A DNA stretch of 64,000 nucleotides. Source: Alsobacter ponti. Its GTDB lineage: Bacteria > Pseudomonadota > Alphaproteobacteria > Rhizobiales > Beijerinckiaceae. The DNA is taken from NCBI RefSeq assembly GCF_024294805.1, contig NZ_JANCLU010000017.1:1-64000 (forward strand), given 5' to 3'. The stretch's first letter is position 1; every line of letters starts with the position of its first letter. Shown in pieces: positions 11,517 to 20,588 of the stretch. The notes under the pieces were generated by a model that did no database searches, had not been told where the DNA came from, and saw nothing but the letters and a program-made list of their open reading frames with translations. Both the position numbers and the translations under genes were made by a program.

Positions 11517-12212
11517 TCAGGCGGTCCGGCGGAACGCCGCGACGGCGGCCTCCAGCTCGTCGAAATGATCCACGACCCGGTCCGGCGAGAGCTGGGCGAC
11601 GGGCGTGTCGGTGTAGCCGAAGCTGACGGCGATGACCGGCAGGCCGGCGGCGCGAGCCGTGTCCACGTCGGTGCGCGAATCGCCGATCATGATGGCGTGC
11701 GCCGGGTCTCCGCCCGCCCTGGCGACCGTCATGGTGAGGTGGCGCGGGTCGGGCTTGGCGAAGGCGAAGGTGTCGCGCCCGCAGATCGAGCCGAACAGGT
11801 CGGCCACGCCGAGCGCTCCGAGCAGCCGCACGGAGTGCTCCTCCGGCTTGTTGGTGCACACGGCGAGCCGGTAGCCAGCCATCGCCAGCCGGTCGAGCGC
11901 CGCCCGCGCCCCCGGATAGAGCGACGTCTTCACCGCGATGTTCTCGGCGTAATGGACCAGAAAGTCCTGGAACAGCGTCTCGATCTCGGTTTCCGAGGCC
12001 GTCTTGCCGCCGAGCGACAGGCCGCGCTTGATCATCGCCCTTGCGCCGGCCCCGACGACGTCGCGCGCCCGGTCGACGGCAACGGGCGGCGCGCCCATCC
12101 GCTCCATCAGCACGTTGAGGGTTCCGATCAGGTCGACCGCCGTATCGGCCAGCGTCCCGTCGAGATCGAAGACGAGGGTCGGGAGATCGGAGGGCTGATT
12201 CGCGTCCGCCAT
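11517..12212 (-). CDS. gph: Phosphoglycolate phosphatase (HAD superfamily)
   Basis: A 231-residue HAD hydrolase with all four motifs: nucleophile DLDGT (Asp16, Asp18), Thr in AVCTNKPEEH, Lys in FAFAKPDPRH, and the acidic MIGDSRTDVDTA. The helical cap after motif I and the length fit Gph, which removes phosphate from 2-phosphoglycolate formed by DNA repair or oxygenase activity. The start MADANQPSDL is chosen because it places the first strand at the usual position; the frame is open far upstream through the neighbouring intergenic region. It converges with the copper chaperone, 17 nt apart. rpiA nearby suggests a sugar-phosphate neighbourhood but not a shared operon. Confidence 0.9.
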   Translation of the reverse strand: MADANQPSDLPTLVFDLDGTLADTAVDLIGTLNVLMERMGAPPVAVDRARDVVGAGARAMIKRGLSLGGKTASETEIETLFQDFLVHYAENIAVKTSLYPGARAALDRLAMAGYRLAVCTNKPEEHSVRLLGALGVADLFGSICGRDTFAFAKPDPRHLTMTVARAGGDPAHAIMIGDSRTDVDTARAAGLPVIAVSFGYTDTPVAQLSPDRVVDHFDELEAAVAAFRRTA

Positions 12213-12365
12213 GTAAATGGTTTGGCTGAGCCATGACACGGCGTCAACGGCGACTTGACTTGACCGAAAGGCGGCGCGCCGGACGCGCCGGTCATCTTCC
12301 GTTAACCATGATTTGCCCAGAGTGACATCCGACTTCGAGCCCCCAGAATCGGTTGGCCGCACGAG

Positions 12366-12818
12366 ATGACCATGATGACGACGCCCCGCCTTCGCCGCCG
12401 CGCCTTCGCGCTGCTGTGCGCACTCCCGATGTCCTGCGGCGCCGCCATCGCCGGGCAGTTCGACTTCATGCCCGCGCCGCAGACCGACCTCAACCGCATC
12501 TACCGCATCGACCGCGTCACCGGCGAGGTCGGGGCCTGCCAGTACGGGCAGAAGGAGGGCACGTTCGGCGTCACGCTGTGCTTCCCGGCGGGGGAGGGGG
12601 CGGGCAAGCAGGAGCCGTCCGAATACGGCCTCGTCGCCTCCCGCCACGAGCGCGAGGGCGGCGTGTTCCGGGTCGACATGCGCACCGGCGCGATGAGCGT
12701 CTGCTACGTCTTCGACGAGCGCGTCGTCTGCACCCCGCCCGAGAAGGGCGCGCCGTCCGACACCGGCGCGAAAGCCGCGACGACCAGCGAGAGCGTGGCC
12801 GCGCCGCGCAAGCCCTGA
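12366..12818 (+). CDS. Hypothetical exported protein with an internally duplicated motif
   Basis: I do not recognise a named family. The 150-residue product starts with an Arg-rich n-region and a hydrophobic stretch (FALLCALPMSCGAAIAG), a likely signal peptide. The mature part contains two copies of one motif about 60 residues apart: YRIDRVTGEVGACQY and FRVDMRTGAMSVCYV, each an R-[IV]-D-x-x-TG strand-turn-strand ending near a Cys. This looks like a two-blade remnant of a propeller-like repeat in which the cysteines could pair. The tail (about residues 122-150) is low-complexity Ala/Thr/Lys. Transcribed alone, upstream of rpiA. Confidence 0.7.
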   Translation: MTMMTTPRLRRRAFALLCALPMSCGAAIAGQFDFMPAPQTDLNRIYRIDRVTGEVGACQYGQKEGTFGVTLCFPAGEGAGKQEPSEYGLVASRHEREGGVFRVDMRTGAMSVCYVFDERVVCTPPEKGAPSDTGAKAATTSESVAAPRKP

Positions 12819-12950
12819 CGCGCTTCACGGGCCCCGAGTCGGCGTGCTAGACAGCGCCGTCTCAAGGGCCGGCCGCTTCGGCGCGCCCGGCGAACCGGGT
12901 GAAGCCATGCCGATCTCTCGTCCGACGCCTCCTTCACGAGGGCGCACCGC

Positions 12951-13646
12951 ATGAGCCTCGAGGCGCTGAAGCGCGAGGCGGCGGCGCAGGCCGTCGCGCT
13001 GGTGCGGCCGGGGATGAGGCTGGGCCTCGGCACGGGCTCCACCGCCAAACACTTCGTCGACCTGCTCGCCGAGCGCGTCCGCGACGGTCTCGACGTGGTC
13101 GGCGTGCCGACCTCGGAGGCGACCCGCGCCCAGGCCGAGCGGCTCGGCGTGCGCCTGACCACCCTCGACGAGACGCCCGAACTCGACCTGACGGTCGACG
13201 GCGCGGACGAGATCGACGGCGCGCTGCGCCTCATCAAGGGCGGCGGCGGTGCGCACCTGCGCGAGAAGATCGTCGCCTCGGCGTCGCGCCGCATGGTGGT
13301 GATCGCCGACGAAACCAAGCTGGTCGAGACGCTCGGCCGCTTCCCGCTGCCGATCGAAGTGGTGTCGTTCGGGCTCGGCGCGACGCGCCGCGCCGTCGAA
13401 GCGGCGCTCGCCGAGGCCGGCTGCGCGGGGACGCTGACCGTGCGCGAGCGCGACGGGGCCGCGTTCCGCACCGACAGCGGCAACCTCATCCTCGACGCGG
13501 CTTTGGGCCGCATCCCGGACCCGGAGCGCCTGGCGGAAGGCCTCGACCGCGTCACCGGCGTCGTCGAGCACGGGCTCTTCATCGGCCTCGCCACGGCCGC
13601 GATCCTCGCCACCTCCCAGGGCGTGAAGGTGCTCGGGGAGCCCTAG
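12951..13646 (+). CDS. rpiA: Ribose-5-phosphate isomerase A
   Basis: A 231-residue enzyme that interconverts ribose 5-phosphate and ribulose 5-phosphate in the pentose phosphate pathway. The phosphate-binding [11 protein letters not shown] (from residue 25), catalytic VDGADEID (Asp83 region), and [12 protein letters not shown] (from residue 96, with the catalytic Glu) are all intact. Length is normal. It is followed by a DUF2059 gene and glutathione reductase in the same direction, an order often seen in Rhizobiales, where the three may be co-transcribed; the gaps of 91 and 43 nt are compatible with that. Confidence 0.97.
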   Translation: MSLEALKREAAAQAVALVRPGMRLGLGTGSTAKHFVDLLAERVRDGLDVVGVPTSEATRAQAERLGVRLTTLDETPELDLTVDGADEIDGALRLIKGGGGAHLREKIVASASRRMVVIADETKLVETLGRFPLPIEVVSFGLGATRRAVEAALAEAGCAGTLTVRERDGAAFRTDSGNLILDAALGRIPDPERLAEGLDRVTGVVEHGLFIGLATAAILATSQGVKVLGEP

Positions 13647-13737
13647 TTCGTCCCGCCTTGGGAAAAACCCAAAGGCGGCGCAAAGGAAAAGCTGATTTCG
13701 CACGGGCGTTCAGGCCCGTTCCGCAGGAGACACGTCA

Positions 13738-14301
13738 ATGCTTCGCACCCTGTCCTGGCGTCCCGCCGCACTCCTCGCCGCTGGCGGCGTCGCGCTGATG
13801 CTCGCTTTGCCGGCCGTGGCCCAGACCAAGCCGGCCGCCCCCGCCCCGGCCGCCGCTCCCGCGACCCCGCCGGCCCCGGCCATCTCCGCCTCCCACCTCG
13901 CCGCCGCGGCGGAAGTGGTGCAGCTCTCCGGCATTGCCCGGTCGTTCAACTTCGTGGTCCCGCAGTTCTCCGAGCAGCTCAAGCAGATGTTCGGCACCAC
14001 GCGGCCGGAGATCGCCAACGACCTCGCCGCCACGCTGACGGCGCTGCAGCCCGAGTTCGAGGCGCAGAAGGAGGAGATGGTGCAGGCGACCAACCGCATC
14101 GTCGCCCAGGCGATGACCGAGGACGAGCTGAAGGAGGTCGCGACCTTCCTGAAGACGCCGGCCGGCGCCAAGTATGTCGAGTCGCAGCCCAAGATCGTCG
14201 ACGCGCTGTTCTCCGAAATGCAGGTGTGGTCGCGCAAGCTCTCCGACTACATGATCAATCGTGTCCGCGCCGAGCTGAAGAAGAAGAACATCGAGCTCTG
14301 A
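13738..14301 (+). CDS. DUF2059-domain exported protein
   Basis: A 187-residue protein with a Sec signal peptide (ALLAAGGVALMLALPAVAQ), a short Pro/Ala linker (about residues 30-50) and an alpha-helical DUF2059 domain in the C-terminal half. The domain's hallmark is visible in MTEDELKEVATFLKTPAGAKY, where a helix is followed by the TP-x-G-x-KY turn. The function of DUF2059 is not known; proteins of this type sit in the periplasm. AGGAGACACGTCA precedes the ATG as ribosome-binding site. The gene lies between rpiA and gor. Confidence 0.85.
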   Translation: MLRTLSWRPAALLAAGGVALMLALPAVAQTKPAAPAPAAAPATPPAPAISASHLAAAAEVVQLSGIARSFNFVVPQFSEQLKQMFGTTRPEIANDLAATLTALQPEFEAQKEEMVQATNRIVAQAMTEDELKEVATFLKTPAGAKYVESQPKIVDALFSEMQVWSRKLSDYMINRVRAELKKKNIEL

Positions 14302-14344
14302 GCCTCGTCTCCGTCCGTCCCCCGCCTGTTCGCAGGAGCGCAGC

Positions 14345-15718
14345 GTGACCGCGTACGACGTCGACCTTTTCGTCATCGGGGCGGGCTCCGGCGGCGTGCG
14401 CGCCGGCCGCATCGCCGCCTCTTACGGGGCCAGGGTGATGGTGGCGGAGGAGTACCGCGTCGGCGGCACCTGCGTCATTCGCGGCTGCGTGCCGAAGAAG
14501 CTCTACGTCTACGCGGGCCGGGTGGCCGACGAGATCGAGGACGCCGCCGGCTTCGGCTGGTCGATACCTGAGCCGCGCTTCGACTTCGCCGCCCTGAAGG
14601 CGGCCAAGGACGCCGAGATCGCCCGGCTGGAGGCCGCCTACCGCACGAATCTGGGCCGTTCCGGCGCCGAGATCGTGGCGAGCCGGGCCGTGGTGGAAGG
14701 GCCCAACAGCGTCCGCCTGCTCGCCGACGGGCGCGTGGTCACCGCCCGCCACATCCTCGTGGCGACCGGGGCGCGGCCTTATCTGCCGGAGGCGACGCCC
14801 GGTGTGGGGCTGGCGGGCACCAGCAACGACATCTTCGAGTGGGAGCGCCTGCCGCGCTCCGTGCTGATCGTCGGCGGCGGCTACATCGCCGTGGAATTCG
14901 CCTGCGCTTTGGCCCGGATGGGCAGCGAAGTCACCGTCGTCATCCGCCGCGACCGCGTTTTGCGCGGGTTCGACGACGATTTGCGCGCCGGCCTCATGGA
15001 CCAGATGGCGCTGGCCGGGATCCGGGTGATCGCCTCCTCCGACGTGGTGGCCCTGGACGGGCGGCCGGGCAACATTTCGGCGACGCTGCTGGACGGCGGC
15101 GCGGTGGCGGCCGAGCAGGTGATCTACGCCACCGGCCGGGTGCCCAACACGGCGGGGCTGGGGCTGGAGCAGGCGGGGGTCGAGCTGGACCCGTTCGGGG
15201 CGGTCAAGGTGGACCGCTTTTCGCAAAGCTCCGTGCCCTCCATCCACGCCGTCGGCGACGTCACCAACCGGCTGAACCTGACGCCGGTCGCCATCCGCGA
15301 GGGCCACGCCTTCGCCGACACGGTGTTTGGCGGACGCCCGGTCGAGGTCGACCATGCCCTTGTTCCGTCAGCGGTTTTCTCGACGCCGGAGATTGGCACG
15401 GTGGGCCTGACGGAGGCCCAGGCGCGGGCGCTGGGCGGCGAGGTGACGATCTACAAAACGAGCTTCCGCCCGATGAAGGCGACCCTCTCCGGCTCGCAGG
15501 AGCGGACCCTGATGAAGCTGGTGGTGGACGGCACGACCGAGCGCGTGCTGGGCGTCCACATCCTCGGCGAGGGGGCCGGGGAGATGATCCAGTGCCTCGG
15601 CATCGCCATTAGGATGGGGGCGACCAAGCGCGACTTCGACGCCACCATGGCCGTCCACCCCACCGCGGCGGAGGAACTGGTGACGATGCGCACGCCCTGG
15701 ACGCCGCCCGCGTCCTAG
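14345..15718 (+). CDS. gor: Glutathione-disulfide reductase
   Basis: A 457-residue FAD-dependent disulfide oxidoreductase that keeps glutathione reduced with NADPH. The FAD-binding GAGSGG (residues 12-17), the redox-active pair Cys43/Cys48 in GGTCVIRGCVPKK, the second Rossmann motif GGGYIAVEF followed by IRRDRVLRGFDDD (the arginines fit NADPH preference), and the C-terminal HPTAAEE (His438, Glu443) that completes the partner subunit's active site are all present. GTG start preceded by AGGAGCGCA. It follows DUF2059 by 43 nt. Confidence 0.96.
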   Translation: MTAYDVDLFVIGAGSGGVRAGRIAASYGARVMVAEEYRVGGTCVIRGCVPKKLYVYAGRVADEIEDAAGFGWSIPEPRFDFAALKAAKDAEIARLEAAYRTNLGRSGAEIVASRAVVEGPNSVRLLADGRVVTARHILVATGARPYLPEATPGVGLAGTSNDIFEWERLPRSVLIVGGGYIAVEFACALARMGSEVTVVIRRDRVLRGFDDDLRAGLMDQMALAGIRVIASSDVVALDGRPGNISATLLDGGAVAAEQVIYATGRVPNTAGLGLEQAGVELDPFGAVKVDRFSQSSVPSIHAVGDVTNRLNLTPVAIREGHAFADTVFGGRPVEVDHALVPSAVFSTPEIGTVGLTEAQARALGGEVTIYKTSFRPMKATLSGSQERTLMKLVVDGTTERVLGVHILGEGAGEMIQCLGIAIRMGATKRDFDATMAVHPTAAEELVTMRTPWTPPAS

Positions 15719-15720
15719 CT

Positions 15721-15836
15721 TCGAACGTCGCGCCGAACGGGCCCGCTTCGGCCCGGAATCCGGGGCCGAACACCGCCTCGATTGCGTCTTCGCATCGCCG
15801 TTCGAGCGCGATCGCGACTTCCGGTCGAAGAATGCA
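15721..15836. repeat. Dispersed intergenic repeat, family B, copy 1
   Basis: The gap between the convergent gor and MFS genes carries a GC-rich element similar to 58401-58522. Shared blocks include TCCGGGGCCGAA, a CGCATCG/CGCATGGCGG core with GTTCG on its right, and the ending CTTCSGGTCGAA. The left part can fold (CGGGCC and GGCCCG arms near 15738-15755). On the minus strand both copies keep a related reading pattern (RPE-x-x-I, then C-x-D-A-I), which probably reflects shared ancestry of the repeat, not a gene. Confidence 0.7.
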
Positions 15837-15931
15837 CGTCGGCGCGCCCCGCGCGCCGATTTCGCCACCTGAACGCGCAAGCCGACAATCCGTCCCGCCT
15901 TCCACGCCATCCGCGCACCGGCGCGGGAGCG

Positions 15932-17149
15932 CTACCCCGGCGTGCCGGGCGGCTTGGCCGGGGCGGCGTCGGCCTCGACCCGCACGGCGGGCGCGCGGCG
16001 CACGATGCGCCAGGCGACGAAGGCCGCCATCAGCACGTGGGCGACGCCGTTGTGGACGAACAGCATGACCTGGCCGCCGCGCGCCATCAGCTCGGAGGCG
16101 GCCACCGGGCCGATGATGCCGCCGCAGCAATACACGAAGAGCAGGGTGGAGGAGATCGCCACCGCCTTGGCCGAGCCCATGCGGTCGACCGCGTGGGCGA
16201 CGATCAGCGGGTACACCGAGGGCAGGAACAGCCCGGTGAGGAAGCCGAAGAGGTACAGCACGGCCGCCTGCGGCTGGCCGACGGCGGCGAGGCCCAGCTC
16301 CACGATGCCGGCGGCGATGGCGACGGCGGCGATCACCCAGCGCCGGTCGACGCGGTCGGAGAGCCGGCCGAGCGGGTAGGGCCCGGTCGCCGATCCCAGG
16401 ATCACGGCGGTCATGTAGCTCGACACCGTCCCCGCGCCCATCTGCAGGTTCTCGACATAGGCCGGCACGAGCGACCAGAACGCCCCGTTGGCCCAGCCCA
16501 CCAGCGCCATGCCGACGAAGGCGATGGGGCTGGCGCGCCACAGGCCGGCGAGCTCCAGCCGTCCCTTGGGCGGCAGCGGCGGCGGCTCGGCGCGGGTCAT
16601 CGCCATCGGCACCAGCGCCATGACGAGGAAGGACGCGCCGGCCGAAAACAGGGTAAAGGAGCGCGGGTCGGCGAGCCGCAGGATCTGCTGGCCGGTGGCC
16701 GAGCCGCAGAAGTGGACGATGTTGTAGACGGCCAGCATGCGGCCGCGATTGGAGTCGCTGGCCTTGGCCGACACCCAGCCCTCGGCGATGGCGTAGAGCC
16801 CGGCGAAGCAGAAGCCGAACACGGCGCGGTAGGCCACCCACAGCCACGGCGACACGAAGGCGGCGAAGCCCAGCGCCGCCACGGCGGCGACGGCGGCGTA
16901 GGCGGAGAAGGCGCGGATGTGCCCGGCCCGGCGCACGATCGAGGGCGCCATCCACGTGCCGGCCAGCATGCCGGTGAAGTAGGCCGAGCCGATATAGCCG
17001 ATCTGCGCCTGGTTGAACCCCTCCAGCGCCGCGCGCATCGGCACCAGCGTGGAGACGATCCCGTTCCCCGCGATGAGGATGAACACCGCCGCCAGCAGCG
17101 GCGTCACGGCGAGGAACACGGCGGGCAGGGGGGGCAGGAAGGAGCGCAC
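15932..17149 (-). CDS. MFS transporter
   Basis: A 405-residue major facilitator with twelve hydrophobic segments in two halves. Family features are [19 protein letters not shown] after helix 1-2 (loop 2-3 motif region), and the central cytoplasmic stretch [18 protein letters not shown] between the halves. The overall pattern resembles the YcaD-like group, whose substrates are unknown. The GTG start (17147-17149) leads directly into the first helix ([18 protein letters not shown]). The tail is Pro/Ala-rich. It stands alone, convergent with gor and divergent from the DAHP synthase gene. Confidence 0.87.
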   Translation of the reverse strand: MRSFLPPLPAVFLAVTPLLAAVFILIAGNGIVSTLVPMRAALEGFNQAQIGYIGSAYFTGMLAGTWMAPSIVRRAGHIRAFSAYAAVAAVAALGFAAFVSPWLWVAYRAVFGFCFAGLYAIAEGWVSAKASDSNRGRMLAVYNIVHFCGSATGQQILRLADPRSFTLFSAGASFLVMALVPMAMTRAEPPPLPPKGRLELAGLWRASPIAFVGMALVGWANGAFWSLVPAYVENLQMGAGTVSSYMTAVILGSATGPYPLGRLSDRVDRRWVIAAVAIAAGIVELGLAAVGQPQAAVLYLFGFLTGLFLPSVYPLIVAHAVDRMGSAKAVAISSTLLFVYCCGGIIGPVAASELMARGGQVMLFVHNGVAHVLMAAFVAWRIVRRAPAVRVEADAAPAKPPGTPG

Positions 17150-17400
17150 CGGACTCTCGGCTGGCGACCCCGCGCCGACCGCGACGGCCGCCCGAGGGGA
17201 AAGGGGATTCTTTCATGGATACACCGAGAGGGTTAAGCGCACCATGACGCCAGCGACACGCGCCGCCCCGGACGCGACCCGGGCGGAGCTCCAGCGAATG
17301 ACGCGGACGTCAGTCCGCCCGCCAAAGTGCAGGCCCTCAGCCCGCACGTCCCAGAGCGGTGCAGCGAAAGCGCTTCGGGCGGGCGCCAGCCCGCCACCCG

Positions 17401-17570
17401 TCCCCGGGTCGGTGCAGCGAAAGCGGAACCGAGCCCGGGGCCCAGCGCACTTTGTCGCGCGTCAGCGCGTCCTTGTGGCCTTTTCCATTGAGCGCCGCTT
17501 CGCGGCATCATCCATGCGCTGGCTCCCGGATGCCCCTCCGCTGGCGCTGCGGGGCTCCGGGAACGGGCGG
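17401..17570 (+). repeat. Dispersed intergenic repeat, family A, copy 1
   Basis: A roughly 170-bp element that recurs at 33361-33527 in the same orientation. Conserved blocks in order are CGGTGCAGCGA, AGCGGAACCG, GCGCGTCAGCGCG, GCGCCGCTTCGCGGCA, ATCCATGCGCTGGCTCCC, and CTCCGGGAACG-like at the end. Internal inverted arms (GCCGC-TTC-GCGGC) suggest a structured RNA or DNA form. By eye about three quarters of positions match between copies. It contains no credible gene. Confidence 0.85.
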
Positions 17571-17630
17571 ACCTTGTCCGCCCTGTCGGTTTCGCGCCCG
17601 CCGCGCCCGCCCCCGTCCCCATTTCCCGGT

Positions 17631-17659
17631 TTCCCCTTTGGCGCGTCATGTTCTATAAG
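17631..17659 (+). promoter_or_regulatory. Candidate promoter of the DAHP synthase gene
   Basis: TATAAG at 17654-17659 inside CTATAAGG is a good alphaproteobacterial -10 element in an otherwise GC-rich leader; the -35 region 17 bp upstream (TTCCCC, 17631-17636) is weak. It would give a leader of about 90 nt before the ATG at 17757. Confidence 0.3.
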
Positions 17660-17756
17660 GCGCGCTTCCGACCAAGGTGGAGACACGACGCGGGGCGAGG
17701 GCGCTCCGGGTGTTCCAGGAAGGTGGCCTCCGGGGAGCGGGGGCGAGGGGAGTGAC

Positions 17757-19142
17757 ATGAGCGAGCGTTGGACACCGTCGAGCTGGAGGGACAAGCCGAT
17801 CCAGCAGGTGCCGTCCTATCCGGACGCCGAGCAGCTGAAGGCCGTCGAGGCGCAGCTCACCGGGTTTCCGCCGCTCGTTTTTGCCGGCGAGGCGCGCAAG
17901 CTCAAGCGGGCGTTGGGCAAGGTGGCGGCCGGAGAGGCGTTCCTGCTGCAGGGCGGCGACTGCGCCGAGTCCTTCGCCGAGCACTCGGCCGACAACATCC
18001 GCGATTTCTTCCGCCTGTTCCTGCAGATGGCGGTGGTGCTGACCTTCGCCGGCTCGTCGCCGGTGGTGAAGGTGGGCCGCGTCGCCGGCCAGTTCGCCAA
18101 GCCGCGTTCCGCCCCCACCGAGAAGGTGGGCGACACGGAGCTGCCGTCCTACCGCGGCGACATCATCAACGGCATCGAGTTCACGCCCGAGGCGCGCATC
18201 CCCGATCCGCGCCGGCAGATCGAGGCCTACCGCCAGTCGGCCGCCACGCTCAACCTGCTGCGCGCTTTCGCGACCGGCGGCTACGCCAACCTCGAGAACG
18301 CGCATCGCTGGATGCTGGGCTTCGTCAAGGACAGCCCGCAGTCCGGGCGCTACAACGAGCTGTCCGAGCGCATCACCGAGTCGCTCGACTTCATGCGCGC
18401 CATCGGGCTCGATCCGGAAGCGCATCCCGAGATGCGCGCGACGGAGTTCTACACCTCGCACGAGGCGCTGCTGCTCGGCTACGAGCAGGCCATGACCCGC
18501 GTCGACTCGACCACGGGCGACTGGTACGGCACCTCCGGGCACATGATCTGGATCGGCGACCGCACCCGTCAGGCGGACCACGCCCATGTCGAGTATTGCC
18601 GGGGCATCAAGAACCCGATCGGCCTCAAGTGCGGCCCGTCGCTGAAGCCCGACGACCTGATCCGCCTCATCGACCTGCTGAGCCCCAACAACGAGCCCGG
18701 CCGCCTCACGCTGATCTCGCGCTTCGGCGCGGACAAGGTGGGCGACAGCTTGCCGGCGCTGGTTCGCGCCGTCCAGCGCGAGGGCCGCAGCGTCGTGTGG
18801 TCGTGCGACCCCATGCACGGCAACACGGTGAAGGCGGGCTCGGGCTACAAGACCCGCCCGTTCGACATGATCCTCTCCGAGGTGCGCGACTTCTTCGCCG
18901 TCCACCAGGCCGAGGGCACGCATGCCGGCGGCATCCACCTGGAAATGACGGGCAAGAACGTCACGGAATGCACGGGCGGCGCCCGCGCCATTTCCGACGA
19001 CGAGCTGCGCGACCGCTACCACACGCATTGCGACCCGCGCCTCAACGCCGAGCAGGCGCTGGAGCTGGCCTTCCTCACGGCCGAGCTGCTGAAGAAGGAA
19101 AAGCTGGCGCGGGGCCGGCCGGACGTCGAGGCGGCGGAGTAA
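17757..19142 (+). CDS. Class II 3-deoxy-7-phosphoheptulonate (DAHP) synthase
   Basis: A 461-residue class II (plant/AroH-type) DAHP synthase, catalysing condensation of phosphoenolpyruvate and erythrose 4-phosphate as the first step of aromatic amino acid biosynthesis. Key features: [11 protein letters not shown] with metal-binding Cys69, [13 protein letters not shown]-like segment, [12 protein letters not shown]-like region ([11 protein letters not shown]), [21 protein letters not shown], and the metal ligand stretch DPMHGNT plus GGIHLEMTG. The ATG at 17757 follows GAGGGG and gives the normal N-terminus ([12 protein letters not shown]); the frame stays open 248 codons upstream through repeat DNA. 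Transcribed alone, with a strong terminator. Confidence 0.96.
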   Translation: MSERWTPSSWRDKPIQQVPSYPDAEQLKAVEAQLTGFPPLVFAGEARKLKRALGKVAAGEAFLLQGGDCAESFAEHSADNIRDFFRLFLQMAVVLTFAGSSPVVKVGRVAGQFAKPRSAPTEKVGDTELPSYRGDIINGIEFTPEARIPDPRRQIEAYRQSAATLNLLRAFATGGYANLENAHRWMLGFVKDSPQSGRYNELSERITESLDFMRAIGLDPEAHPEMRATEFYTSHEALLLGYEQAMTRVDSTTGDWYGTSGHMIWIGDRTRQADHAHVEYCRGIKNPIGLKCGPSLKPDDLIRLIDLLSPNNEPGRLTLISRFGADKVGDSLPALVRAVQREGRSVVWSCDPMHGNTVKAGSGYKTRPFDMILSEVRDFFAVHQAEGTHAGGIHLEMTGKNVTECTGGARAISDDELRDRYHTHCDPRLNAEQALELAFLTAELLKKEKLARGRPDVEAAE

Positions 19143-19170
19143 GCTCCGCCCTTACGTCAGCGACTTCGAG

Positions 19171-19195
19171 AACGCGGGCTTCGGCCCGCGTTTTT
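19171..19195 (+). terminator. Terminator of the DAHP synthase gene, UUCG tetraloop
   Basis: Nine-bp stem AACGCGGGC (19171-19179) and GCCCGCGTT (19184-19192) capped by the stable loop TTCG, followed by a T run through 19195. A textbook intrinsic terminator. Confidence 0.93.
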
Positions 19196-19226
19196 CGTTT
19201 CGGAGGTCCGGACGCGGCGGCGGCGC

Positions 19227-20582
19227 TCAGGCCGTCCGGCCGGCGAGCCGGGCGCGGGCGCGGGCTTCGCCGATCAGCGGCAGCAGGGCCTTCAGCTCCG
19301 GCCCGTGGTCGAGCCCGGTAAGCGCGAGGCGCAGCGGCATGAACAGCGCCTTGCCCTTGCGGCCGGTGGCCTGGCGCACGCGCTCGGTCCACGCGCCCCA
19401 GCTCGTCTCGTCCCACGGCGCGGGCGGCAGCAGCGCGGCGGCCTCGGCGAGGAAGCCGGCGTCCTCCACCGACGGCGTCACCGGGCCGTCGACGACGCGC
19501 CGCCACTGCGCGGCGTCCGCGAAGCGCGACAGATTGCCGCGCACGGCGAGCCAGAACGCTTCGTCCGCCGGCAGGCCGGCGGCGGCGAGCCGCTCCGCCA
19601 CGGCGGCGAAGGGCAAATGGTGCAGCGTGCGGGCGTTCAGCGCCTCCAGCTCCGCCTCGTCGAAGCGCGCCGGGGCGCGCGACAGGCGGCCAAGGTCGAT
19701 CAGCGAAGCCAGCTCGTCGAGGCTTTCGACCGGGCGCACCGCCTGCGCCGAGCCGACCAGCACCGCCAGCGCGGCGACGGCGAGCGGCTCCATGCCGTCC
19801 TCGCGCAGCGCCCCCAGCGAGAGATGGCCGAGGCGCTTGGACAGGCCCTCGCCGCTGGCGGTGGTCAGCAAATTGTGGTGGCCGAAGCGCGGCGCGGGCG
19901 CGCCCAGCGCCTCGAAGATCTGGATCTGCACGCCGGTATTGGTGACGTGGTCCTCGCCCCGCACCACGTCAGTGACGCCGAGGTCGATGTCGTCCACCAC
20001 GGAGGGCAGGGTGTAGAGATAGGCCCCGTCGGCGCGCACCAGCACGGGGTCCGACTGCGAGGCGGCGTCGATGTGCGAGGGGCCGCGCACATGGTCGTCC
20101 CAGCTCACCGTGCGGTGCTCCAGCAGGAAGCGCCAGTGCGGCCGGCGGCCCTGCGCCTCCAGCGCGGCCCGCTCCTCCGCCGATAGGCTCAGCGCGGCGC
20201 GGTCGTAGACGGGCGGCAGGCCGCGCGCGGCCTGGCGCTTGCGGCGGCGCTCCAGCTCGTCCTCGGTCTCGTAGCACGGGTAGAGGCGGCCGGCCGCCTT
20301 CAACCGCTCGACGGCGGCGTCGTAGAGCGCGAAGCGGTCGGACTGGCGCACGACGAGGTCCGGCTTCAGGCCGAGCCAGGCGAGGTCGTCGCGGATCGCC
20401 TGGGCGTGCTCCTCGCGCGAGCGCTCGCGATCGGTGTCGTCGAGCCGCAGGATGAAGCGGCCGCCGTTGGCGCGCGCCAGCAGCGCGTTGAGCACGGCGG
20501 AGCGGGCGTTGCCGATGTGCAGCCGCCCCGTCGGCGAGGGGGCGAAGCGCAGGGTCGGGCGGCTCCCGGGCGGGATGGTCAT
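19227..20582 (-). CDS. gltX: Glutamyl-tRNA synthetase, short second-type (GltX2-like)
   Basis: A 451-residue class Ic aminoacyl-tRNA synthetase that charges tRNA with glutamate. The ATP-binding HIGH motif is LHIGN (residues 21-25), preceded by RFAPSPTGR; the KMSKS counterpart is LSKR (247-250). [11 protein letters not shown] and [12 protein letters not shown] are family landmarks. Many alphaproteobacteria carry two gltX genes, one sometimes specialised for tRNA-Gln; the relatively divergent KMSKS loop ([11 protein letters not shown]) and Ala/Leu-rich anticodon domain fit the second type, though I cannot show a paralogue here. Six nt separate it from nadE upstream on the same strand. Confidence 0.93.
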   Translation of the reverse strand: MTIPPGSRPTLRFAPSPTGRLHIGNARSAVLNALLARANGGRFILRLDDTDRERSREEHAQAIRDDLAWLGLKPDLVVRQSDRFALYDAAVERLKAAGRLYPCYETEDELERRRKRQAARGLPPVYDRAALSLSAEERAALEAQGRRPHWRFLLEHRTVSWDDHVRGPSHIDAASQSDPVLVRADGAYLYTLPSVVDDIDLGVTDVVRGEDHVTNTGVQIQIFEALGAPAPRFGHHNLLTTASGEGLSKRLGHLSLGALREDGMEPLAVAALAVLVGSAQAVRPVESLDELASLIDLGRLSRAPARFDEAELEALNARTLHHLPFAAVAERLAAAGLPADEAFWLAVRGNLSRFADAAQWRRVVDGPVTPSVEDAGFLAEAAALLPPAPWDETSWGAWTERVRQATGRKGKALFMPLRLALTGLDHGPELKALLPLIGEARARARLAGRTA

Positions 20583-20588
20583 GGCGGC

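Larger units (their letters stand above)
17150..17756. other. 607-bp intergenic region upstream of the DAHP synthase gene
   Basis: No gene is supported here. The left 250 bp are GC-rich and featureless except for a short copy of CGGTGCAGCGAAAGCG (about 17355-17370), which recurs at the start of the dispersed repeat at 17401-17570. The right part holds the pyrimidine-rich leader and candidate promoter of the downstream gene. Open frames across this region disagree between strands and have no ribosome-binding sites. Confidence 0.6.

Noticed and set aside
10767-12236. Plus-strand frame of 489 codons over tRNA-Val, the copper chaperone and gph
   Set aside because: It runs through a tRNA and two well-supported genes on both strands and has no domain.
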